Source: Silene conica
Lineage: Eukaryota > Streptophyta > Magnoliopsida > Caryophyllales > Caryophyllaceae
Direction: 5' to 3'
DNA: 64,000 nucleotides
Assembly (NCBI GenBank): GCA_029255685.2
Contig: CM055316.2
Coordinates: 79,544,861-79,608,860 of the forward strand
Positions within the stretch are counted from its first letter, which is position 1, and every line of letters starts with the position of its first letter. The position numbers and the translations under genes are program-made. This document shows, piece by piece, positions 57,095 through 64,000 of the stretch. Below the pieces are notes generated by a model. It worked only from the letters and a program-made list of their open reading frames with translations. It searched no databases and was not told the origin of the DNA.

Positions 57095-58015
57095 TCATGT
57101 ATGCCTCGGCTTGTGAACTACGTGTTCTGGGCAAATCCTGAGTAACACAAATGTGATCTCGTAGAGAAATAATCGACCACCGCTCCCAGTCAGGACCCAA
57201 TTGACTTGGCCATTGACAGCTTGGATGGGAGGGTAAGAATTACCAATTCTGAGCAAATCCTTTATTCTTACTCCTATCCAAGGCAACTCCTCGTAGACTA
57301 TTCTTTCGCCAATTCCCTCATTTATAACCGTGTCAACTGCATTATCAGAAAACAAACAAATATTTAGCATTCAATTAATATCAAAAGTATAGCCCGTATA
57401 AAGTTAGGGGGAAAACCTACCAATGAAATCGGAAAATCTAAAAAATCGATATTGATCGTACACGTCTAATGCAAACTCGGCATAATCGGCGATGGTTGTT
57501 AAAAATGTAATGTTTGGTCCATGTCTGATAATTCCCCTTTTTATCAGCTTTTCGGGATTCCGGTCACCTACCTGAGGTATAGCTCTAAAGGGTCTAGCTC
57601 GAAAAGCTGCATCAAACTGCATCAAGTATAATATTAGGCAAATCAAATAGTGTTTGTATTGATAGTATGATATATACGAAACAAAATGATTATTCTCGTT
57701 TTATCATAATAATACATCTCAATTAATAACACAAGCCTATTCCGCCTACGAGAAGGAGGTGCTCGCAGTCATCTTTGTTATTGAGAAATGGAAGTCTTAT
57801 CTCAGTGGGCGGCATTTTAAGATAAAAATCATCATTTCAGCCTAAAAATACTTACTGGAGCAGAAAATTACAACATTCTAGAGCAAATGCTTACCTCCAA
57901 CATTGCATTAGTCTTCGTCCACGTCCATGCACCAGCTGTCTCTACCTCCGCCTCAGCTGCAACCTCAACCCCAGCCTCGAGAGCACGCAACATTTTCCTT
58001 AATACCGTCGATTCA
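57095..58015 (-). CDS. Small cystatin-like protein (copy B), three exons
   Basis: Exon 1 is about 58010-57895 (KMLRALEAGVEVAAEAEVET, AWTWTKTNAMLE, GTAAG donor). Exon 2 is 57616-57421 (FDAAFRARPFRAIPQVGDRN, HGPNITFLTTIADYAEFALD, VYDQYR..FSDFIG). Exon 3 is 57336-57095 (VDTVINEGIGERIVYEELPW, then QAVNGQVNWVLTGSGGRLFL, YEITF). FALDVY followed later by a QxVxGQVN..L....GG...YE pattern resembles phytocystatins (FAVDEHN; QVVAGxxYYLTLE; YEAxVW), which inhibit papain-like proteases, but the Gln-Val-Val-Ala-Gly loop is altered. The start codon is uncertain because a +1 shift separates ATGAAT from the long frame in exon 1. It may or may not be functional. Family call is tentative. Confidence 0.5.
57647..57894. 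other. Intron 1 of copy B with foreign sequence
   Basis: 57725-57830 reads open as AYSAYEKEVLAVIFVIEKWK and then LSGRHFKI on the plus strand. This is typical of the RNase H/RT connection of Ty3/gypsy elements (AYSTYEKELLA..), so a small retrotransposon scrap lies here. It is a fossil fragment only. Confidence 0.55.
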
Positions 58016-58435
58016 TAAATTCAAACAAAAATGAACAAAAATAAACCCAATTAGTAAACGTAGTCGGCGTTTTAATAAACGTAGTTGGCGTTTTTCATAA
58101 AAATTATGTTCGTTGGATGATGACATTCACTTAAGGTTTGCTACAAATATTTTCCACAATTTATTAAACGTTTGCTACGGATTATTACTATTTTGCCACG
58201 AATATTGTTACATTTATTAGTATTTTGCCACGATTATTGTTATTATTATTGTTGTTTTCTATTTTTATTTTGTTATGTAATTAATTCAACTTTAAAAAAT
58301 TGTCAAAATAAAAATATAGTATGTTTTCATTTTCTTAACAAATAAAAAGAAAATTTTAATATTTATTATGTTTTAATTTGTGTTTAATGTTACAATTTTT
58401 TTATTTTTTTGTTTTTAAATAATAATGACTATGTC
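58016..58435. promoter_or_regulatory. Likely promoter region of copy B, shared with copy A
   Basis: 58030-58435 matches 24310-24720 nearly base for base over long stretches (AAACGTAGTxGGCGTTTT twice, TTTGCCACGxATATTGTTAC, AATTCAACTTTAAAAAATTG). A conserved spacer upstream of exon 1 in both places suggests the promoter was duplicated with the gene. Confidence 0.45.
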
Positions 58436-59580
58436 TTACAAATACACTAACTTAATAAAACAAAACATACGAATCAGACTAATACATTTTTCGCTTTTTC
58501 TTCGTCTATACTTTGGCATGTCGTTTACGTTTTCCGGGTAGTCCATCCTTAGTAACACAAAACGTGTCTCGTACAGAAATAATCGATCACCGCTCTCAAT
58601 CAACACCAAATTGACTTGACTATTGAGAGCTTGGATGAGAGTGACAGAATTACAAATTTTCAACAAATCTCTTACTTTTACTCCTATTCAAGGCAACTTT
58701 TTGTAGACTACTCTTTTACCAATTCCGTCACTTATAACCGTTTTAACTGCATTACCAGAAAACAAATTATTTAGCATCCAATTAATATCAAAAATATACT
58801 CCGTATAAAGTTAGGAAAAAACCTACCAATGAAATCGGAGAATCCAACAAATCGATGTCGATCGTACACGTCTAATGCAAACTCGACATAATCGGCGACG
58901 GTTGTTAAAAATGTAACGTTTGGTCCATGTTTGATCATTTGCCGCAAACTTGACATAATCGGCGACGGTTGTTAAAAATGTAGCGTTTGGTCCATGTTTG
59001 ATCATTTCCCTTTTCATCCGTTCTTGGAGATTCCGGTCACCTACCTGAGCTATAACTCTAAAAAGTCTATATCGTAAAGTTACATCAAACTGCAACAAGT
59101 ACAATATTAGGCAAGTCGATTTGGTTTGTATTGATAGTATGATATATATGAAACACAATTTATTATTCTCGTTTTTTCATGAATAATACATCTCAATTAA
59201 ACATACACCACAATGTTGGATTTAACTGAAAAACATTACATACCTTATAATTTTTCAGCTCATCGTTATAATTGTGTTTTGCATCGATTCAGAGAGACTT
59301 TTGTCGTCGTAGAAACCGTGAAGAGTGAAATGTCGCGGACAAGTGTATATTTTAGGGTACTCTTCCGTAAAAACGTGAAACTCCGGAGGATAGGCCAAGG
59401 CCAATTTGCAGCGGACTCCGACACTGACCCAACCTCTGACATTGCATCAGTCTCCATCCTCATCCCTGCACCAGTCGTTTTTACCTCCAGCTCCGGTTTC
59501 GCCTACGCCTACGCCTACGCCGCAGCCTCAGCCTGAACCTCAGCCTCATGGTTGAAAACACGCAACCTCTTCCTTGATAT
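58436..59580 (-). pseudogene. Small cystatin-like gene (copy C), damaged
   Basis: Exon 1 about 59580-59350 (MNTTISRKRLRVFNHEAEVQ then three in-frame TAGs created by a TACGCC repeat). Exon 2 about 59095-58826 contains an internal tandem duplication of about 68 bp (AAACTTGACATAATCGGCGA..CATGTTTGATCATTT twice, 58875-59010). Exon 3 about 58746-58436 (LIQALNSQVNLVLIESGDRL..YETRFVLL). Order and orientation match copy B, whose 5' end is 430 bp away, so B and C are tandem. The damage in exons 1 and 2 makes it a likely pseudogene. Confidence 0.6.
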
Positions 59581-59774
59581 CGTCGTATTCATAATTCAAA
59601 CAAAAATGAACAAGGGAGAAAATAAAGTAGAAGAAGGAGAGTATTTTGGAGGGGGTGTTTTTGAGGAAGCGTTTTCGCGGGTTAACTTTACATATGATGC
59701 CTTTTTTCAAACCTAAAATAATTAAGTTTTTCCCTTAAACCGAGTCTAATTGCTCTAAAAAAACTTGGAACAAT

Positions 59775-60165
59775 GAATTATAATTAGGATTAATTGATAG
59801 AAATACTCCAAACTACGAGTGAACTGCTCAAAATACTCTAACTTTATTTTAACTACCAATATAACCAACTAATGCCCTCATTTGATTTGAATAGAATTTG
59901 TTGTTGTTTTTTAACTTATTGTAACATGTTTTATTGGTGTGATTAGGTGAATAGATTAACAAATAAATAAAAAGAGAAAGACGAGTTAAAGAAAGATTAG
60001 AAATTTCCTCACTTATTTAGCTGGTAACAGGTCATATATGAGTATAATAAAAGCGAATGAGAGCATTAGTTGGTTATATTGGTAGTTCAAATATAGTTTG
60101 AAATATTTGAGCAGGACACCCATAGTTCAGAGTATTCTTATCAATTAATCCTTATAATTATTTGT
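59775..60165. mobile_element. Foldback MITE with about 100 bp inverted ends
   Basis: GGATTAATTGATAGAAATAC..GAACTGCTCAAAATACTC..ACTACCAATATAACCAACTA at the left pairs with TAGTTGGTTATATTGGTAGT..TTGAGCAGGACACCC..AAGxATTAATCC-like sequence at the right. The centre (59880-60050) is unique and non-coding. Confidence 0.75.
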
Positions 60166-60209
60166 TTTGTGAAATAATGTAGTTGTTTAACGGTTAATAA
60201 TATATTCTA

Positions 60210-60535
60210 CTAGTGTAACACCCGTAAAAAATCACGGGGTTGTGTATTTTTTTTAAAAGAAGACGACAAATTATAGTTATTATATAATCAAAATTGTTCA
60301 TAAGTACACCTTGAAGTTTTCGTATTATTAGGATCGTTTAATATTTTGTAAGTGTCTTAAAGTTGTTAAACTTATTGAAAAAATAATGGTGAGTTAATGT
60401 TAGTGTTGATATTTCAAATTCTGTAAAATGACGGGCATCATATATTTATCTAATGCAGTTGCCAATCGCTGATGTGTCATCTCAAGTTTTAATCTCGGTC
60501 TGATGTGGCAGAATTATAAGAGGGGTTAAATTTAC
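60210..60535 (-). mobile_element. Short Helitron of the 38592 family, minus strand
   Basis: On the minus strand the 3' end reads CCCCGTGATTTTTTACGGGT..GTTACACTAG|T at 60210. The subterminal AAGAAGACGACAAATTATA is shared with 61188 and, loosely, 38592. The 5' end near 60535 (CTCTTATAATTCTGCCACAT) is a guess from likeness to other family starts. Confidence 0.5.
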
Positions 60536-61074
60536 TAAAAAAACAAAAAAAAAACTAATAATATGAGGAGAGGAAAAATCGCAACACACAATATCTTTGA
60601 TAGAATATTCAATTTTTATATTTTTACAACGATTTAATAAAAATATAAATAAAATTATATTTTGCTAAAATGGTAGAGATTCTTTCCAAATTTAATAATT
60701 ACGTATGATAACTTAACATCTCATTACTAGCAACAAACTAAGATTTCTGAATATAGTACAGAATATAAAAATCATAATAATAATAATGATCATAATCTCA
60801 GTATTTTTGAAAATTATATTTTCCATTTCCGCAAAATAATTGACCCAAAATATCTCAATAGATAAACAATGGGTTATAATTATTGTTATATTTGTTATTA
60901 ACTCGAAATAGTATATATTTTGATGTACAAAAGTTATAGTGTGAGACGGTCTTACTCGCTAAAACGATAAATTTGAATAAGAAAATTATGAGTTATAATT
61001 ATATCTTCACCATGATTAAATCGTTATATCTTTACTATGATTAACGATATTTATGTAAAACTTTAAAAGCAGAC
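60536..61074. other. AT-rich spacer, no gene seen
   Basis: No frame or RNA gene recognised. Confidence 0.45.
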
Positions 61075-61101
61075 CCGTGAATTTCACGGGTTCAAACCTA
61101 G
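61075..61101 (+). mobile_element. Helitron 3' terminus (plus), partner end not found
   Basis: ACCCGTGAATTTCACGGGTT then CAAACCTAG|T: hairpin plus CTAG. The 5' end should lie to the left, but I could not place it. Confidence 0.55.
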
Positions 61102-61187
61102 TTAAAATACGTTCTTACAACCAACACAGTATTGACATAATAAAGGTCTCTCATTCATAATGAAGGTTGTCTTCAGCATTTTATTTT

Positions 61188-61789
61188 CTAGTGTAACGCC
61201 CGTGAAAAATCACGGGGCTGTGTACTTTTATTTTAAAAGAAGACGACAAATTATATTTATTATATATATCCAGAAATTTTATTTATTGAACATGTATACT
61301 TAAAATAAAAACGAAAAAAAATTAATATATATATATATATATATATATACATAAGGACATTTGAAAAAATTGTTGATAATATATAATAAGATAACATATG
61401 ATAATGTTAACAGGAGTAATAATTGTGAGGTGGTATAAAAATGGAACTATTAAGACATAATTGAAAAAAAAACTATAAAATTCAGATTTGAGAATATTAA
61501 GATATAAGTAAATTTCCTGTAAAAAATAAAGATATATGTAAATTAATTAAAGAAACAAAATTAAGATAATTATATTCGATATATTGCAGAAAATGGCCTG
61601 AAAACAAAGTAAAAATCGGTTAATGGAAGGTGACATGGCTACTATTATTCCTGTTATTGGCCGGAAAAAAAACTAAAATTCTGAAGTTGAATGAGAGAGG
61701 TTCATTATAGTAATTCTAAAACCACGGTGCGCCACATCAGCTGTTTTATAAGATTCTTTAATATATATACTCCGTATAATATATAATGA
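61188..61789 (-). mobile_element. Helitron of the 38592 family, minus strand, about 0.6 kb
   Basis: 3' end CCCCGTGATTTTTCACGGGC..GTTACACTAG at 61188 (minus). A likely 5' end TCATTATATATTATACGGAG with GCTGATGTGGCGCACC soon after lies at 61789, resembling the start at 31319. Contains a short (TA)n at 61322-61350. Confidence 0.55.
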
Positions 61790-61818
61790 ATAATGATGAT
61801 GATGATGATAATGATAAT

Positions 61819-62298
61819 CAGGGCCGGCTCAGGGGGTGTTCAACCCGTGCGGTCGCACAGGGCTCCCAATTCTTGAGGGCCCAATATACGACCCAGTTAC
61901 ATAACAACTGTAATATATATTTGTTAGTGTCATTCTAACAGTCTGTTAGCAGTGTCAAAGTGGTAGAATTCTCACCTTAGAATTTGAAGATCTCGTGTTC
62001 GATTCCCTTAGGCATCTCAAAGTGGTAGAATTCTCACCTTAGAATTTGAAGATCTCATGTGGAACTATGAACAGTTATCCAACATGCCAATGAAGCCCTC
62101 TTGGGCCTTGGCATATTATGGAAGCACAATTTAATTTATAACATACCTGTTGGGTCTCATTTGCTTTTTTTTAATCAAAATTGTTAATATTTTTAAAAAA
62201 TGTTCCTTATATTCATATTTAACATAGGTGTGTATTAATATATTAGGCCTATTTTTTCAGTTTCGCACAGGGCCCCTAAAATGTCAGGGACGGCCCTG
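61819..62298. mobile_element. hAT-type non-autonomous element (480 bp), 8 bp target duplication
   Basis: Left end CAGGGCCGGCTCAGGGGG, inverse right end CAGGGCCGTCCCTGAC. ATGATAAT flanks both sides (61811-61818, 62299-62306), though the surrounding GAT/AAT repeats make this less strict. GGGCCC-rich subterminal parts (GCACAGGGCTCCC / GCACAGGGCCCC) also pair. Confidence 0.75.
61949..62060 (+). repeat. tRNA-like sequence, duplicated
   Basis: CAAAGTGGTAGAATTCTCAC (A-box-like) then TGTTCGATTCCC (B-box-like) at 61957-62005 resembles a glycine tRNA. The first 40 bp are repeated at 62016-62060 without the B box. It lies inside the hAT element. The stems do not close well, so it is not a working tRNA gene; a tRNA-derived SINE head is possible. 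Confidence 0.5.
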
Positions 62299-62617
62299 AT
62301 GATAATGATGATATAATGATTGAAATGATTAAGATCTACCAATTAGTAAAATGCAATTAATGTTTCGATTCATGTTTATCATTGTTATTCTAAAATCAAG
62401 AGAAGACGCAGTTGTCGAATGCTTTGGCGCTACAATGAACATGAATTTTCTTAAAAAATTGTCCAAAGATGTCGTCACGTGGGTTTTGTTTTCCTTTTTT
62501 GCATTTATAATCTCAGTGCTTAAGATCTTCAAAGGGTGAACTATTCAAAATTTCAAAACAATCTACTATTACGTACAAAATGTTTTTCTGAATTACGTGA
62601 AGTTTAGAAGATGAATT
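62299..62617. other. Intergenic, no gene seen
   Basis: Short opposing frames at 62329-62539 have no recognisable content. Confidence 0.4.
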
Positions 62618-64000
62618 TGTGATAAACACAATTGTATTGAAAAGCTTGCCTTATTCTTCTCTGATTCTTCCGTTAAATAACACTACATAGTACAAGGAGT
62701 AAATTGGTGTACTAAATGCTAATGAATGATACCAAATGCTAATGAATGAGAGTAAATGGCTAATGAATGAGAATAACGTACTCAGACTAGGATATATGCT
62801 ATTGGGCTAAGTGGAAAATATGGCCCAGTGCATAAGACAATCTATTACCCCCTCTCAAGTCGGAGCATACGGATTCAGAATGCCCAACTTGCCAACGAGA
62901 GTGTGAAATTGAGAAACACCGAGAGCCTTGGTGAGGACATCCGCCAAATGGACTTTCGTGGAGACGTGAGACGGGGCGATAAGGCCGGCTTGCATAGCAT
63001 CACGGACGAAGTGGCAGTAGATCTCAATGTGCTTAGTGCGCTCATGAAAAATCGGGTTTTGTGCAATGTGGAGAGCCGATTTGCTGTCACTAAAAATTTC
63101 GACGGGAGTGGTGTGGGAGATGCCGAGGTCACCCAGGAGGCCATGGAGCCATTTGACCTCGCCTGTAATAGCACGGAGAGCACGATACTCCGCCTCGGCC
63201 GAGGATAAAGAAACCGTTTGTTGCTTTTTAGTTTTCCAGGCAATGGGAGAAGAGCTCAGGTACACAAGCCAGCCCGAGAGAGAGCGACGACTTTCGGGAC
63301 ACGCGCCCCAGTCAGAGTCACACCAGCCCGTAAGCTTCAAATTGGAAGAAGAAGGGAGAAAGATACCCTGACCCGGGGTGCCTTTAATATAGCGAACCGT
63401 ACGGAGGGCCGCAAGCCAATGATCATTGCGAGGAGTACCCATAAATTGGGCCAAAGTGTGCACAGCATAGGCGAGATCCGGGCGAGTGACAGCTAAATAA
63501 ACCAGTCGGCCAACAAGACGGCGATAGGGCAAAGGATCTGCAAGGACAGAACTGTCACTGCGCCCAAGGCGGTGATGTTGCTCAATAGGAGTAGGAGCGG
63601 GTTGGCACCCGAGAAGACCGGCCTCAGAGTAATATCGAGAGCATACTTGCGTTGACATAGGAAAATCTCATCCGATTGTCGAGCTACTTCAATCCCAAGG
63701 AAGTATTTTAAATCTCCCAAGTCTTTCATATGAAAACATTTGTGCAAGTAATCCTTGAAGGTAGTGAGCGAGGGTAAATCATTCCCGGAAATAATGAGAT
63801 CATCAACATAAACGAGAACATTGAGACGGACACGACCTTTAACAAAAGTGAACAGAGAATAGTCAAAGTAGCTTGGAGTGAAACCATACTGTTTTAAAGC
63901 GGTACCAAGCTTGGCGAACCAACACCGAGGAGCTTGTTTGAGACCATATAAGGATTTTTTCAAGCGACAAACAAGACCAGGTTTGGGAGCATGAAAACCG
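62618..64000 (-). mobile_element. Ty1/copia element, 3' part, runs off right edge
   Basis: On the minus strand the visible part begins in the reverse transcriptase (KKSLYGLKQAPRCWF, VYVDDLIISGND, YFLGIEVARQ) and continues with copia RNase H (RPDLAYAVHTLAQFM, SLSSAEAEYRALR, HERTKHIEIYCHFVRD, TKALG). A purine-rich tract (GAGAGGGGG, 62848-62856) follows, then a probable short LTR (about 62618-62840). The visible part appears to hold about one break, so it is a fossil, probably of the Ale/Retrofit kind. Age cannot be judged without the other LTR. Confidence 0.85.

Noticed and set aside
62828-63371. Plus-strand frames of 101-126 residues
   Set aside because: Shadows of the copia RNase H region on the minus strand.

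Overview
The window is nuclear DNA of a flowering plant, most likely a eudicot. The evidence is an intronless P-class PPR gene that resembles Arabidopsis At3g48810 from its first residues, an EFR/Xa21-type non-RD receptor kinase, plant-type spliced gene pieces, and a dense load of plant transposons. I cannot name the species. The AT-rich, transposon-packed layout fits a medium or large genome.

Layout. 1-12.8 kb is the gene-rich part: a desiccation-related PCC13-62-like gene entering from the left edge (minus), the PPR gene (plus), an LRR receptor kinase with one intron (minus), and an intact nucleoredoxin-like gene (plus) whose open frame begins exactly where a palindromic MITE ends. 13.2-21.8 kb is a nest: a Harbinger-type MITE sits in a copied scrap of the receptor kinase, and a 7.3 kb CACTA element sits inside another MITE. 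One (TA)n microsatellite inside the CACTA holds three further elements, the third carrying pieces of an acyl-activating enzyme and of a WNK kinase. 22-26.4 kb holds two decayed copies of the nucleoredoxin-like gene and remnants of a small cystatin-like family; two better copies of that family lie at 57-59.6 kb. 26.8-42.1 kb is rich in Helitrons, with a 5'-truncated LINE, hAT-type elements and a broken RPA70-like gene. One Helitron carries exons that read as an SYP4 syntaxin, Elongator subunit ELP5 and a purple acid phosphatase. 42.1-56.4 kb is LTR-retrotransposon territory: a young Athila/Tat-type element with nearly identical LTRs, a gag-protease frame and an ATHILA ORF-1-like frame, next to an LTR of another family. 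59.6-64 kb has a foldback element, Helitron ends, a small hAT element with tRNA-like repeats, and the 3' part of a Ty1/copia element running off the right edge.

The host genes do not form a pathway. Two observations stand out. Separate transposon types (a Helitron and a terminal-inverted-repeat element) have each gathered pieces of several host genes. Two local gene families (redox-dead thioredoxin-fold proteins and cystatin-like proteins) have been duplicated, interleaved and pulled apart by transposons. All identities come from reading the sequence; no database search was run.
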